64,000 nucleotides of DNA from Stenotrophomonas sp. BIGb0135 (GTDB lineage Bacteria; Pseudomonadota; Gammaproteobacteria; Xanthomonadales; Xanthomonadaceae): positions 1 to 64,000 of the forward strand of contig NZ_JANUDX010000012.1 in NCBI RefSeq assembly GCF_024810105.1, in the 5' to 3' direction. The translations under genes were made by a program, and so were the position numbers. Shown piece by piece: positions 36,483 through 48,077 of this stretch (the first letter of the stretch is position 1; each line of letters starts with the position of its first letter). The notes under the pieces are model-generated. The model was given only the letters and a program-made list of their open reading frames with translations. It was not told the DNA's origin and searched no databases.

Positions 36483-37703
36483 ATGGATATCCGTCCCATC
36501 CTCACCACGCTGCGCCGGCACAAGACCGCCGCCGCCTTGATCGTGCTGGAAATCGCACTCACCTGCGCGATCGTCTGCAACGCGCTGTTCCTGATCGGGC
36601 AGCGCATCGACACCATCAGCCAGCCCAGCGGCATCGCCGAGAAAGAGCTGCTGGAGGTGCGCCTGGGTGGCATCGGCAAGCAGGTCAACGTCGAGGCCCG
36701 CACCCGCGAGGACCTGGCGGCGCTGCGCGGCATCCCCGGGGTGAAGAGCGCGGTGGCGATCAACCAGCTGCCGTTCCGCCGCAACTCCTGGAACAGCAGC
36801 CTGTCGCGCGTTCCCGACCAGGAGCGCCCGACGCTGAGCGCCGCACAGTACTTCGCCCGCGAAGGCACGCTGGACACGCTGGGCGTCGAGTTGATCGCCG
36901 GCGCCGACTTCCAGCCCGGCGAATACCGCGAATACGACGAGGTGGCCAACGACCCCGAATCGGAAACCAAGGGCAGCTCGGTGATCCTGAGCAAGTCCGC
37001 CGCCGACAAGCTGTATCCCGACGGCGACGCGCTGGGCAAGACCGTCTACAGCGGGCGCATGCCGCTGCGGGTGACCGGCGTGGTCAAGGAACTGGGCCGT
37101 CCCAGCCGGGTCGAGGGCAACACCCAGCACTCGATGATGCTGCCGGTGCGCATGTCCTACGACATGGGCTTCTACCTGATCAGGGTCACCGATCCGGCGC
37201 GCCGCGATGAGGTCCTCAAGGCCGCCGTGGCCGCGCTGGAACGGGTGGACTCCAGCCGCCTGGTACGCGCCAAGGTCACCTATGAGGAAACCCGCAACAA
37301 GTACTTCGCCAACGATCGGGCGATGGTCGGCCTGCTGATCACCGTCTGCGTGGCACTGCTGGTGGTGACCGCACTGGGCATCGTCGGCCTGGCCAGCTTC
37401 TGGGTGCAGCAGCGCACCAAGCAGATCGGCATCCGGCGTGCGCTGGGCGCCACCCGCGGGCAGATCCTGCGCTACTTCCAGACCGAGAACTTCCTGCTGG
37501 CCACGGTCGGCATCGTGCTCGGCATGTTGATGGCCTACACGATCAACCTGTACCTGATGAACAACTACGAGCTGCCGCGCATGCCCATCAGCTACCTGCC
37601 AATCGGCGCGGTGCTGCTGTGGCTGCTCGGCCAGATCGCCGTCTTCGGCCCGGCCCGTCGTGCCGCCGCCGTTCCTCCCGCCGTCGCCACCCGGAGTGCC
37701 TGA
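36483..37703 (+). CDS. FtsX/MacB-type ABC permease, second
   Basis: A 406-residue permease with the same layout as its upstream neighbour: an N-terminal helix, a periplasmic domain and a C-terminal FtsX module with QIGIRRALGATRGQILRYFQTE. The two probably form a heterodimer. The next gene (PDZ protein) begins 1 bp after this stop. Confidence 0.88.
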   Translation: MDIRPILTTLRRHKTAAALIVLEIALTCAIVCNALFLIGQRIDTISQPSGIAEKELLEVRLGGIGKQVNVEARTREDLAALRGIPGVKSAVAINQLPFRRNSWNSSLSRVPDQERPTLSAAQYFAREGTLDTLGVELIAGADFQPGEYREYDEVANDPESETKGSSVILSKSAADKLYPDGDALGKTVYSGRMPLRVTGVVKELGRPSRVEGNTQHSMMLPVRMSYDMGFYLIRVTDPARRDEVLKAAVAALERVDSSRLVRAKVTYEETRNKYFANDRAMVGLLITVCVALLVVTALGIVGLASFWVQQRTKQIGIRRALGATRGQILRYFQTENFLLATVGIVLGMLMAYTINLYLMNNYELPRMPISYLPIGAVLLWLLGQIAVFGPARRAAAVPPAVATRSA

Positions 37704-37704
37704 T

Positions 37705-38127
37705 ATGCGCAAGACCGTCCTCTCCACCCTCGTACTGTCCTTCCTGCTGGCCAGCGCCCCCGCGCTGGCCGCCACCACCCCCACCACCACCGAGACCGGG
37801 CGCCTGGAATGGCGCGAAGGCGACCATCACCTGGTCGTGGATGCCAGCCAGGGCATCGTCCGCGTCACCACCACCGAGCCGGCCAACTACTTCGGCGCGC
37901 GCAGCGGCGACCGGATCCTGCGCATCGACGGCAAGCCGGTGCGCAGCATCGACGACCTCACCGGCTACCTGGCCGCCAGCAGCCGGTCGCAGGTCCCGAT
38001 GACGGTGCTGCGCAAGGGCAACCAGGTGACCGTCAGCATCGACCCGGCGGCATGGGGCAAGGTGCTGCCGCCCGCCCCGCCGGCTCCCCCGGCACCGCCG
38101 CCGCCGCCGCCGCGCCCGGGCACCTGA
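37705..38127 (+). CDS. Exported PDZ-domain protein
   Basis: A 140-residue protein with a clear Sec signal peptide (1-22, ending ALA) and one PDZ domain (about 45-110: ANYFGARSGDRILRIDGKPVRSIDDL). The end is a proline-rich tail. It starts 1 bp after the permease stop, so it belongs to the export operon. It may dock a peptide or protein substrate in the periplasm. No protease domain is present. Confidence 0.82.
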   Translation: MRKTVLSTLVLSFLLASAPALAATTPTTTETGRLEWREGDHHLVVDASQGIVRVTTTEPANYFGARSGDRILRIDGKPVRSIDDLTGYLAASSRSQVPMTVLRKGNQVTVSIDPAAWGKVLPPAPPAPPAPPPPPPRPGT

Positions 38128-38135
38128 GCCTGCAC

Positions 38136-38162
38136 GCAGGGCCGGCTGCCCGCCGGCCCTGC
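38136..38162. terminator. Intra-operon hairpin before the regulator gene
   Basis: An 11-bp stem (38136-38146 with 38152-38162) and a 5-nt loop lie between the PDZ and regulator genes. No T-run follows, so it is more likely a processing or attenuating hairpin that lowers regulator and kinase expression relative to the transporter. Confidence 0.45.
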
Positions 38163-38209
38163 GCTCCGGTACTCTCTGCCTGTCCACATTCCCTCTTTCC
38201 TGCCGACGC

Positions 38210-39553
38210 ATGCCTTCGATCCTGATCATTGACGACAACGCCAGCGTCGGCACCGCACTGGACGTGCTGTTTTCGCTGCACGACATCGACACGCTGCACG
38301 CGCTGTCGCCGGACGCCGGGCTGGCGCTGCTGGAGCAGCAGCCGGTGGACCTGGTGATCCAGGACATGAACTTCACCGAGGACACCACCTCCGGCGAGGA
38401 AGGCGAGGCCCTGTTCGGCAAGATCCGCGCACGTCATCCCGACCTGCCGGTGATCCTGCTGACCGCGTGGACCCACCTGAGCAGCGCGGTGGACCTGGTC
38501 CGCGCCGGTGCCGCCGACTACCTGGCCAAGCCCTGGGACGACCGCAAGCTGCTGGTGACGGTCAACAACCTGCTGGAACTGTCCGAGACCCGCCGCGAGC
38601 TGGACCGCCGCCGCGACCGCGAGCAACGCGAGCGCTCGGCGCTGGAAGCCCGCTATGACCTGCGCGGCGCGGTCGTGGCCGACCCGGCCAGCGAACGGGT
38701 GGTGAACCTGGCCTGCCAGGTCGCGCGCTCGGCACTGCCGGTGTTGATCACCGGCCCCAACGGCGCCGGCAAGGAGAAGATCGCCGAGATCATCCAGGCC
38801 AATTCGCTGGTGGCCAAGGGGGCGTTCGTCGCGCTCAACTGCGGCGCCATTCCCGCCGAGCTGATCGAGGCCGAGCTGTTCGGCAGCGAGGCCGGCGCCT
38901 ATACCGGCGCCAACAAGGCGCGCGAGGGCAAGTTCGAGGCCGCCGATGGCGGCACGCTGTTCCTCGATGAAATCGGCAACCTGTCGCTGGGCGGGCAGAT
39001 GAAGCTGCTGCGCGTGCTCGAAACCGGGCGCTTCGAGCGGCTCGGCTCCAACCGCGAGCGCCAGGTCAAGGTGCGGGTGATCAGCGCCACCAATGCCGAC
39101 CTGCCCGCGATGATCCGCGACGGGCAGTTCCGCGAAGATCTCTACTACCGGCTCAACACCGTGGAGCTTGCGCTGCCGCCGCTGGCCGAACGCCCCGGCG
39201 ACATCCTGCCGCTGGCCGAACGCTTCCTGGAGGGCGACAAGCCGCTGTCGACCGCGGCCGCCACCGCCCTGCAACGGCATGCGTGGCCGGGCAACGTGCG
39301 CGAACTGCGCAACGTGCTGCAGCGCGCCGAGTTGCTCGCCGCCGGCCCACGCATCGAGGTGGCCGACCTCAACCTGCCGCGTGCCGCCAGCGCACCGCGC
39401 CCGGCCAGCCCGGCCGCCGACCCGGACCGCAGCCACATCGAGGCGGCGCTGGCCCGCAACCACGGCATCATCGCCCAGACCGCCGCCGAACTCGGGCTGA
39501 GCCGCCAGGCGCTGTACCGGCGCATGGACCGCCACGGCATCCCCCGCGAATGA
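38210..39553 (+). CDS. NtrC-family sigma-54 response regulator
   Basis: A 447-residue activator. The receiver domain has acidic residues D8/D9, the phosphorylated Asp52, Thr85 and Lys107. The AAA+ domain has Walker A (GPNGAGKE, 182-189), Walker B (GTLFLDEIG) and the sigma-54-contact loop GAYTGA (229-234) in place of the usual GAFTGA. The end is a Fis-type HTH (AQTAAELGLSRQALYRRM). The sigma-54 promoter and dyads at 33012-33102 suggest it activates its own operon. Its stop overlaps the kinase start by ATGA. Confidence 0.93.
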   Translation: MPSILIIDDNASVGTALDVLFSLHDIDTLHALSPDAGLALLEQQPVDLVIQDMNFTEDTTSGEEGEALFGKIRARHPDLPVILLTAWTHLSSAVDLVRAGAADYLAKPWDDRKLLVTVNNLLELSETRRELDRRRDREQRERSALEARYDLRGAVVADPASERVVNLACQVARSALPVLITGPNGAGKEKIAEIIQANSLVAKGAFVALNCGAIPAELIEAELFGSEAGAYTGANKAREGKFEAADGGTLFLDEIGNLSLGGQMKLLRVLETGRFERLGSNRERQVKVRVISATNADLPAMIRDGQFREDLYYRLNTVELALPPLAERPGDILPLAERFLEGDKPLSTAAATALQRHAWPGNVRELRNVLQRAELLAAGPRIEVADLNLPRAASAPRPASPAADPDRSHIEAALARNHGIIAQTAAELGLSRQALYRRMDRHGIPRE

Positions 39554-40896
39554 AGCGAGGCTCGTTCACCCTCCGTCTGTTCCTGCGCCTGCTGCCGGTG
39601 CTGGCGCTGGCGGCGGCATTCCCGTGGTACCTGGCCTATTGGCTGGACCACGGCTGGCTGATCACCCTGGTCTCGGCGGTCGTGCTGCTGTCGCTGATGT
39701 GGTGGAGCCTGCGCCGCGCCACCGCGCCGGTACGCTCGCTGCTGCGCGCGTTGTCGGGCACCACCAGCAGCTACCGCGACGGCGAATACAACTTCGGCGT
39801 GTACTGGCCGGGCAACGATGAACTCGGCGACCTGGTCAAGGCGCATCGCGAGCTCGGCGACGTGCTGCGCGAGCAGCGCCAGGGCCTGGTCCAGCGCGAA
39901 CTGTTGCTGGACACCATGGTGCAGAACACCCCGGTGTCGATGCTGCTGCTGGCCAATGGCGGCGATGGCGTCCAGCGGGTGGTGTTCTCCAACCTGGCTG
40001 CGCGCCGCCTGCTGCACAACGGCTGGAAACTGGAAGGCCAGCGCATGCAGGACGTGCTGGAGACCATGCCGGTGGAACTGCGTGATGCGATCGTGCGCGG
40101 GGGCGACAGCCTGTTCGCCGTGCGTGCCGAGGACAGCGACGATGAAGAGGACGAGCAGGTCTACCACCTGTCGCGGCGCAACTTCCATCTCAATGGCCGC
40201 CCGCACGACCTGCTGCTGATCCGCCTGCTGACCGCCGAACTGCGCCGCCAGGAAGTGCAGACCTGGAAGAAGGTGATCCGGGTGATCAGCCACGAGCTCA
40301 ACAACTCACTGGCACCGATCGCCTCGCTGGCCCATTCCGGTGGCGAGCTGGTACGACGTGGCAAGACCGAGCGCCTGGAAGAAGTGTTTACCACCATCGA
40401 GGACCGCGCCCGGCACCTGGAGGGCTTCATCCGCGGCTATGCGCGTTTCGCCAAGCTGCCGCAGCCGCAACTGCAGAACGTGCAGTGGCTGCAGTTCCTG
40501 ACCAGCCTGCAGCACCAGATCCCCTTCCGCATGGAGGGGATCAGCGACGACGTGCACAGCCGGGTCGATATCGCCCAGCTGGGCCAGGCGCTGTTGAACC
40601 TGCTCAAGAACGCGCACGAAGCCTGCGGCGAAGCCGAACCGCCCAACGACGACGTCCAGGTGCGGCTGACCCGGCTGCCGCAGTGGCTGCGCCTGGAAGT
40701 GCTGGACCGCGGCCGGGGCATGAACGAGGCGGTGCTGCAGAATGCGTTGATGCCGTTCTATTCGACCAAGCGCAATGGCACCGGGCTCGGGCTGGCGCTC
40801 ACCCGAGAAATCGTCGAAGCCCACGGCGGCCGCATCTCGCTGCAGAACCGCCGCGAAGGCGGCCTGTGCGTGGCGATCTTCCTGCCCAGCGCCTGA
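39550..40896 (+). CDS. Membrane sensor histidine kinase
   Basis: A 448-residue kinase with two N-terminal transmembrane helices (about 10-28 and 36-53), a cytoplasmic PAS-like region (120-220) and a transmitter. The phosphorylated histidine is His248 in ISHELNNSLAPI; the ATP-binding N-box is LLNLLKNAHEA and the G-box is GTGLGLAL. It is the partner of the upstream regulator, with which it overlaps by 4 bp. The very short periplasmic loop suggests it senses the membrane or a partner protein. Confidence 0.92.
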   Translation: MKRGSFTLRLFLRLLPVLALAAAFPWYLAYWLDHGWLITLVSAVVLLSLMWWSLRRATAPVRSLLRALSGTTSSYRDGEYNFGVYWPGNDELGDLVKAHRELGDVLREQRQGLVQRELLLDTMVQNTPVSMLLLANGGDGVQRVVFSNLAARRLLHNGWKLEGQRMQDVLETMPVELRDAIVRGGDSLFAVRAEDSDDEEDEQVYHLSRRNFHLNGRPHDLLLIRLLTAELRRQEVQTWKKVIRVISHELNNSLAPIASLAHSGGELVRRGKTERLEEVFTTIEDRARHLEGFIRGYARFAKLPQPQLQNVQWLQFLTSLQHQIPFRMEGISDDVHSRVDIAQLGQALLNLLKNAHEACGEAEPPNDDVQVRLTRLPQWLRLEVLDRGRGMNEAVLQNALMPFYSTKRNGTGLGLALTREIVEAHGGRISLQNRREGGLCVAIFLPSA

Positions 40897-41004
40897 CGCG
40901 CGGCTGGCAGCCGCGCGGCGGCATGCCCCGGGAGGGCCGGCCGCTGGCCGGCAACCGCCTCAATCCGGCATCGGCCGATGGCCGGCCAACGGCCATCAGC
41001 GGGA

Positions 41005-42372
41005 TCAGGTTTTCTTCACCGGGCGCTTCCAGCCTTCGATGGTTTCCTGCCGCGCACGCGCCACCGTCAGCTTGCCGTCCGGCGCATGGCGGGTGACCAC
41101 CGATCCGGCCGCGATGGTCGCGCCCTCGCCGATCACCACCGGCGCCACCAACGCGCTGTTGGAGCCGATGAAGGCGTTGTCGCCGATGGTGGTCTGCGAC
41201 TTGTTCACCCCGTCGTAGTTGCAGGTGATGGTGCCCGCGCCGATGTTGACCCGCGCACCGATCACTGCATCGCCCAGGTAGGTCAGGTGGTTGGCCTTGC
41301 TGCCCGGCCCCAGGGTGACCTTCTTGGTTTCCACGAAGTTGCCCACGTGGCTGCCGGCGGCGAGCACCGTGCCCGGGCGCAGCCGCGCGAACGGCCCGAT
41401 ATCGGCCGCGCCTTCGCTGACCACCCCGTCCAGGTCGCAATGCGGCTTGACCACCGTACCTGCCGCCAGGCGGACATCCTTGAGCCGGGTGAACGCACCG
41501 ATGCTGACGCCATCGCCCAGCTCGACGTGACCTTCCAGGATCACGTTGACGTCGAGCTGCACATCGCTGCCGACGACCACGGTGCCGCGGATGTCCAGCC
41601 GTGCCGGGTCCAGCACGCGCGCACCCTGCGCGCACAGCGCACGCACCGCGCGCAGCTGCCAGGCGCGCTCGAGCTGGGCCAGCTGCCACGGATCGTTGGC
41701 GCCCTCGGCTTCCTGGGCGTCCTCGACGAAGGCCATGTCGGCGGGGGTGTAGTCGTGCGACGCGGCGGCGAACACGTCGGTGAGGTAGTACTCGCCCTGC
41801 GCATTGCTGTTGGACAGCTGCGACAACCAGGTGCGCAGCGCGGTCGACTCGGCGGTGATGATGCCGGTGTTGATGGTCCGGATCGCCAGCTGCTCGTCGC
41901 TGGCATCCTTCTGTTCCACGATCGCGGCCACGCGACCCTCGGCGTTGCGCACGATACGGCCATAGCCGGTCGGGTTGGCGACCTCGGCCACCAGCACCGC
42001 CAGCCGGCCCGGCTGCGAGAGCAGGTGCCGCAGGGTGTCGGCGCGGATCATCGGCACGTCGCCGTACAGCACCAGCACGGTGGCCGCGTCGGGAACGTTC
42101 GGCATGGCCTGCTGCACCGCGTGGCCCGTACCCAGCTGCTCGGCCTGCTTGGCCCAGACCAGGTCGCCCTGGTCGGCAAACGCCTCGCGCACCGCCTCGC
42201 CACCGTGCCCGTAGACCACATGGATCGCATCGGGTTGCAGCGCACGCGCGGCATCGATCACGTGGGCCAGCATCGGCCGGCCGGCGATCGGCTGCAGCAC
42301 CTTGGGCAGGGCCGACTTCATGCGTTTGCCGGCACCGGCGGCGAGGATGATGACGTGCAGGGCTTGGGTCAT
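41005..42372 (-). CDS. glmU: Bifunctional UDP-GlcNAc pyrophosphorylase/GlcN-1-P acetyltransferase
   Basis: A 455-residue two-domain enzyme. The N-terminal uridyltransferase has [15 protein letters not shown] and YGDVPM; the C-terminal left-handed beta-helix acetyltransferase has hexapeptide repeats and the catalytic stretch [21 protein letters not shown]. It makes UDP-GlcNAc for peptidoglycan and lipopolysaccharide. The length equals E. coli GlmU (456). It is convergent with the histidine kinase gene and divergent from the GtrA gene. Confidence 0.97.
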   Translation of the reverse strand: MTQALHVIILAAGAGKRMKSALPKVLQPIAGRPMLAHVIDAARALQPDAIHVVYGHGGEAVREAFADQGDLVWAKQAEQLGTGHAVQQAMPNVPDAATVLVLYGDVPMIRADTLRHLLSQPGRLAVLVAEVANPTGYGRIVRNAEGRVAAIVEQKDASDEQLAIRTINTGIITAESTALRTWLSQLSNSNAQGEYYLTDVFAAASHDYTPADMAFVEDAQEAEGANDPWQLAQLERAWQLRAVRALCAQGARVLDPARLDIRGTVVVGSDVQLDVNVILEGHVELGDGVSIGAFTRLKDVRLAAGTVVKPHCDLDGVVSEGAADIGPFARLRPGTVLAAGSHVGNFVETKKVTLGPGSKANHLTYLGDAVIGARVNIGAGTITCNYDGVNKSQTTIGDNAFIGSNSALVAPVVIGEGATIAAGSVVTRHAPDGKLTVARARQETIEGWKRPVKKT

Positions 42373-42457
42373 GGGGCAACGCAGCGTTCGTTGGTAGTGG
42401 CGTGGATTCTAGAACGAGTGGGGTTAACATGCCGCCTTCTCCCCATCGGTAGCGTTC

Positions 42458-42841
42458 GTGAGCCTGATCCGCCAAGGCGCCAGTTACATCGTCATCGGCC
42501 TGATCCAGCTTGGGGTGGACTGGGCCGTGTTCGTGGCCGCCACCGCGCTGGGCATGCCGGTGTCGCCGGCCAACCTGCTCGGCCGGGTATGCGGCATGCT
42601 GCTGGGGTTCTGGCTCAACGGCCGGCACACCTTCGCCCGCGACGGCCAGCATCGGCTGGGCTGGCAGCGGTTCGCGCGCTTCCTGGCGCTGTGGGCGGTG
42701 TTGACCGCGATCAGCACGGTGCTGGTGAGCCTGGCCGCCAGTCAGCTGGGCCTGACGTATGCATGGCTGGCCAAGCCGCTGGTCGAGGGTGGGTTGGCGG
42801 CGGTGTCGTTCCTGGCGATGCGGCGCCTGGTCTATCGCTGA
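42458..42841 (+). CDS. GtrA-like membrane protein
   Basis: A 127-residue protein with four transmembrane helices, the GtrA family pattern (ANLLGRVCGMLLGFWLNGRHTF). Family members are thought to flip or help transfer undecaprenyl-linked sugars during surface glycan modification. The GTG at 42458 gives the usual short N-terminus. It converges with the YfhO-like gene, 18 bp away. Confidence 0.85.
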   Translation: MSLIRQGASYIVIGLIQLGVDWAVFVAATALGMPVSPANLLGRVCGMLLGFWLNGRHTFARDGQHRLGWQRFARFLALWAVLTAISTVLVSLAASQLGLTYAWLAKPLVEGGLAAVSFLAMRRLVYR

Positions 42842-42859
42842 GCGCCTGGCCCTGCCCGG

Positions 42860-45046
42860 CTAGTGCGCAGACAGCAGTCCATCCTTCCATAGCGCGAGCG
42901 GACCATAACGAAGCTGCAGCACGTGCGCGCCGGCAGGTACGCATACCGCGCGGAACAGGCCATTGGCGCGCAACACCGGCACGTCCTCGCCGTCGGCCTG
43001 CGCCCGCCAGCCCGGTGCGTGCACCTCGTTGATCACCACCCATGCAGGTGCATCGGCCTGGTAGGCCACGCGCAGCCCGGGCGGCTGGTAGTGGACCGCG
43101 GCGATCCGCACCCGACCGGCCTGCACCTCGGCGCAGGGGCTGCGTGCATCCGCCGGCAACCACAGCTGCTGACGGAAGTCGGTGACGGCGAAGGCCTGCG
43201 GATCGGGTAGTGCCCCGGCGTGCCGCCGCACGCTGCGCGGGACGAGGAGGCGCGGCAGCACGCTCGTGCGCTCGGCAACGAACAGGACGCCGTCGCCGCT
43301 GCTGCCCGGGAACGGCGCGGTCGCCATCTGCCAGCGGAGTCCGAGCAGGTCGTACAGCGGCGCCTCCCAGTCCGGTGTCCACGCCGTGGCGGGTTTGTCC
43401 TGCACGCGCGTCGGTGGCTCGCCAGGCATGCCCACCGCCTGCAGGTAACGCGCATCGATCATCGGGTTGTAGCCGTTGACCAGCGCCAGCCGCTGCACGC
43501 TGGCGCCGTTGGTCAGCGCGCGCAGGCCGAACACCGCGGCGCGGTCCGGGATGCCGTCGCGGCGTTGCGCGGCCAACAGGCGATAGGCGCGTTGCGCGGG
43601 ACCATCGCGATCGCCATCGAGCACCGATTTGGTCGCGCTGCCGGTGTTGACGTCGGTGCCGACGTTGAACAGCAGCATGTCCACCACCAGCACGGCCAGC
43701 ACCATCGCCGCGCTGGGGCGCGTGGCAGCGCGCACGGCCAGCCCCATCAGGATGCCGCTCACCAGCAGCCACGCGAGCGCCGCCGGATGCGCCGGCAGCA
43801 CCCAGCGCAGGGTCATCAGTACCAGCACGCCGATGGCCAGCAGCGACGGCCAGTGCGGGCGCATGCCCGATCCCATGCGCGCCTGCTGCAGCGCCTGCGC
43901 GGCCAGCCAGGCCGCCGCCGGCACCACCGCGAACAGCGCATCGGCCGGCCGCCGGAACAGGTCAAGGCCCGGCAACCAGGTGAACAACCACGGGAACAGT
44001 GGCGTCCGCCCGCCCAGCGCCCACGCCACGGCGAGCACGATCACCGCCAGCGCGATGCGCGCCCGCCACGGCTGCGCGCGCACCACCGCCGCGCCCCACC
44101 CCAGCCACAGCGCCAGCGGCACCGCGCCCAGGTAGAGGTAATCCTGGGTGATGTCGCCCGGGCCCCAGTAGTGGCCGCGGCCCTGCTCGAAGACATTGCC
44201 CGACAACAGCGTGGCCAGGGTCTGCCAGTGGATGCCACCGCCAACGCTGGTCGCCAGCGTGATCACGCTGCGGTTGGTGGACGGCAACCATGCCAGCGTC
44301 GACAACCACTGCGGTGCGCTGATCAACGCCGCCAGCGTGGCGGTGGCCACGACCCCGAGCAGGATCCGCCCGCGTCGCCCCGGCGGTGCACGCACCACCG
44401 CCGCCAGCGCATACAGCGCGCAGCCAAGCACGATGAGGTACGTCACCTGGGTCAATTGCAGCGCGCACAGCCCGCCACTCACGCCGGCCAGCAGCGCATC
44501 GCGCAGGCGCCCCTGCCGGCGCAGTCGCGACAGGCCCAGCCACAGCCACGGAAGATAGCTGAAGCTGACGATCATCGGCGTGTGCTGCAGGCGCGAGGCG
44601 GCGACCGCGCCGAACATCATCACCAGCGCGAACACCAACTGCGGCGCGCGCGCCAGGCCGTAATGGCGGGCCAGGCGCAGGCTGCCGATGCCACCGCCCA
44701 GCACGTGCAGCAGCACCACCACGGTGAACCCGTGCAGCGAGGTGGGCGCCAGCAGCATCGGCAGCAGCACGCTGGGCTGGAAGCTCATCATCTGCGGGTC
44801 GGCCACCTGCGGGTAGCCGCCGTACAGGTACGGGTTCCACCAGGCCGCCTCCCCGTGCAGCCACTGCTGGGCCACGAAGCTGACCGCGGGAAAGAACTGC
44901 TGGGCGGCATCGAAGGGGATGATCCGCAGGCCCAGCAGCCAGGGCAGGCACAACAGCGCCCAGAGCGCGATCAGGCACGCCTCGGTACTGGCCAGCACGC
45001 GATGGCGCCGCCCCGGGATGCCCACCTCGGTCTGCCGCTGCTGCAT
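42860..45046 (-). CDS. YfhO-like multi-pass membrane protein
   Basis: A 728-residue integral membrane protein with about a dozen helices and a soluble C-terminal domain (about 560-720). The pattern AAWWNPYLYGGYPQVADPQ and the C-terminal part (PGWRAQADGEDVPVLRANGLFRAV) fit the YfhO/GT-C-type family, which modifies lipid-linked glycans such as teichoic acids in Firmicutes. A sugar-transfer role here is inferred. GGAG upstream of the ATG supports the start. It is downstream of nothing obvious and is separated from atpC by the atp terminator. Confidence 0.75.
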   Translation of the reverse strand: MQQRQTEVGIPGRRHRVLASTEACLIALWALLCLPWLLGLRIIPFDAAQQFFPAVSFVAQQWLHGEAAWWNPYLYGGYPQVADPQMMSFQPSVLLPMLLAPTSLHGFTVVVLLHVLGGGIGSLRLARHYGLARAPQLVFALVMMFGAVAASRLQHTPMIVSFSYLPWLWLGLSRLRRQGRLRDALLAGVSGGLCALQLTQVTYLIVLGCALYALAAVVRAPPGRRGRILLGVVATATLAALISAPQWLSTLAWLPSTNRSVITLATSVGGGIHWQTLATLLSGNVFEQGRGHYWGPGDITQDYLYLGAVPLALWLGWGAAVVRAQPWRARIALAVIVLAVAWALGGRTPLFPWLFTWLPGLDLFRRPADALFAVVPAAAWLAAQALQQARMGSGMRPHWPSLLAIGVLVLMTLRWVLPAHPAALAWLLVSGILMGLAVRAATRPSAAMVLAVLVVDMLLFNVGTDVNTGSATKSVLDGDRDGPAQRAYRLLAAQRRDGIPDRAAVFGLRALTNGASVQRLALVNGYNPMIDARYLQAVGMPGEPPTRVQDKPATAWTPDWEAPLYDLLGLRWQMATAPFPGSSGDGVLFVAERTSVLPRLLVPRSVRRHAGALPDPQAFAVTDFRQQLWLPADARSPCAEVQAGRVRIAAVHYQPPGLRVAYQADAPAWVVINEVHAPGWRAQADGEDVPVLRANGLFRAVCVPAGAHVLQLRYGPLALWKDGLLSAH

Positions 45047-45078
45047 GCGCTACTCCGTTGCCGAAACCCCAAACAACA

Positions 45079-45099
45079 ACGCCGGCAAGATGCCGGCGT
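45079..45099 (-). terminator. atp operon terminator
   Basis: A perfect 9-bp stem (45079-45087 with 45091-45099) closes a 3-nt loop and is followed on the minus strand by the T-rich stretch TTGTTGTTTG. It starts 28 bp after the atpC stop codon. Confidence 0.8.
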
Positions 45100-45126
45100 C
45101 GTCGGGTGTCACTGCTGCTGCAGGCC

Positions 45127-45549
45127 TCAGTGCTTGAGGGTCTTGCGCAGACGCTCCAGCGCCTGCAGCTGCACGACCGCCTCGGCCAGCTTCTGCTGCG
45201 CCTCGGCCACTTCCATCGCTTCACCACGGTTGGCCAGGATGCGCTCGGCTTCTTCCTTGGCCTTGCGGACCGAGGCTTCGTCGATGTCCTGGGCGCGGAT
45301 GGCGGTGTCGGCCAGCACGGTCACGACCTGCGGCTGCACCTCGAGGATGCCGCCGGAAATGGCGAAATCCAGCTGCTCGCCATTCGGCGTGGTCACTACC
45401 ACCTTGCCCGGCTTCAGGCGGGTGATCAGCGGGGCGTGCTTGGGCGCGATGCCCAGCTCGCCCAGCTCGCCGGTGGCCACGACCAGGGTCGCCTCACCAC
45501 GGAAGATTTCCTGCTCGGCGCTGACGATGTCGCAACGGATGGTGCTCAT
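45127..45549 (-). CDS. atpC: ATP synthase epsilon subunit
   Basis: A 140-residue F1 epsilon subunit, which couples rotor to catalytic core and can inhibit ATPase activity. It has the N-terminal beta-sandwich ([29 protein letters not shown]) and a helical C-terminus. The ATG at 45549 matches the family start; an upstream in-frame codon at 45618 adds unrelated residues. It is the last gene of the operon. Confidence 0.96.
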   Translation of the reverse strand: MSTIRCDIVSAEQEIFRGEATLVVATGELGELGIAPKHAPLITRLKPGKVVVTTPNGEQLDFAISGGILEVQPQVVTVLADTAIRAQDIDEASVRKAKEEAERILANRGEAMEVAEAQQKLAEAVVQLQALERLRKTLKH

Positions 45550-45661
45550 GTAACTCTCTTCGCTAGGGGGCGGGTTGGACCCACCGCAGGGATTCCGCAG
45601 CGGTGGGCGCAGGCCCACCCCGTGTCACGGTCGGGACGGGCGTGTGCCCGTCCCTGCCGCA

Positions 45662-47080
<1,419 letters not shown>

Positions 47081-47105
47081 CTAATGTGTGCTTTGACTGT
47101 GCGCG

Positions 47106-47969
47106 TCAGACTGCTGCCGCGCCGCCGACGATTTCGGAGATTTCCTGGGTGATCGCTGCCTGGCGCGCCTTGTTGTAGACGAGCTGCAGGGTGCCGATCA
47201 GCTTGTTCGCGTTGTCGCTTGCCGACTTCATCGCCACCATGCGGGCCGCGTGCTCGGACGCCACGTTTTCCAGCACGGCCTGGTACACCAGCGATTCGAT
47301 GTAACGCGTCATCACGTGCTCGAGCACGGTCGCGGCATCGGGTTCGTACAGGTAGTCCCAGTCGTGGTGCGCGACCTGCTTCTCAGCGGCCGGCAACGGC
47401 AGCAGCTGGTCGAAGCTGGCCTTCTGGGTCATGGTGTTGATGAAGCGGTTGTAGACCAGGTAGACGCGGTCGACCTTGCCCGAGGTGAAGGCATCGAGCA
47501 TCACCTTGATCACGCCGATCAGCTGTTCCAGGTGCGGGACGTCGCCCATGTGGGTGACGCTGCCGACCATGTCCACCTTGACCCGGCGGAAGAAGGTGGA
47601 TGCCTTCTGGCCGATGGTGACCACGTCGATGTCCGCGCCCTTGTCCTGCCACTCGCGGACTTCGCCGAGCATCTTGCGGAACAGGTTGTTGTTCAGGCCG
47701 CCGGCCAGGCCGCGGTCGGACGAGATCACGATGTAGCCGACCCGCTTGACCTCGTCACGCTGGACCAGGAACGGATGCTGGTAATCGGTGCTGGCCTGGG
47801 CCAGGTGGCCGATCACCTGCTTCATCGCCTGCGCATACGGACGCGACGTCTTCATCCGCTCCTGCGCCTTGCGGATCTTGGAGGCCGAGACCATCTCCAG
47901 CGCACGGGTCACCTTGCGGGTGTTCTGCACGCTTTTGATCTTGGTTTTGATTTCGCGACCGCTTGCCAT
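47106..47969 (-). CDS. atpG: ATP synthase gamma subunit
   Basis: A 287-residue rotor shaft of F1. Characteristic stretches are the N-terminal helix [31 protein letters not shown] and the C-terminal helix [31 protein letters not shown]. The gene is separated from atpA by 108 bp that contains a pair of SMAG repeats. Confidence 0.97.
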   Translation of the reverse strand: MASGREIKTKIKSVQNTRKVTRALEMVSASKIRKAQERMKTSRPYAQAMKQVIGHLAQASTDYQHPFLVQRDEVKRVGYIVISSDRGLAGGLNNNLFRKMLGEVREWQDKGADIDVVTIGQKASTFFRRVKVDMVGSVTHMGDVPHLEQLIGVIKVMLDAFTSGKVDRVYLVYNRFINTMTQKASFDQLLPLPAAEKQVAHHDWDYLYEPDAATVLEHVMTRYIESLVYQAVLENVASEHAARMVAMKSASDNANKLIGTLQLVYNKARQAAITQEISEIVGGAAAV

Positions 47970-48010
47970 CTCTTATTCCCGTGGCGCGGGGCACATGCCC
48001 CGCGTTTGAC

Positions 48011-48067
48011 GTAGAGCGGAGCCATGCTCCGCTGCTTTCAGCCCGGCGGAGCAACGCTCCGCGCTAC
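48011..48067. repeat. SMAG inverted pair inside the atp operon
   Basis: A GTAG-headed element (48011-48035) faces a shorter inverted partner (48046-48067, ending CTAC) in the atpA-atpG gap. Such hairpins inside an operon can protect the upstream mRNA or tune the ratio of subunits. Confidence 0.75.
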
Positions 48068-48077
48068 AGGACCGGTA

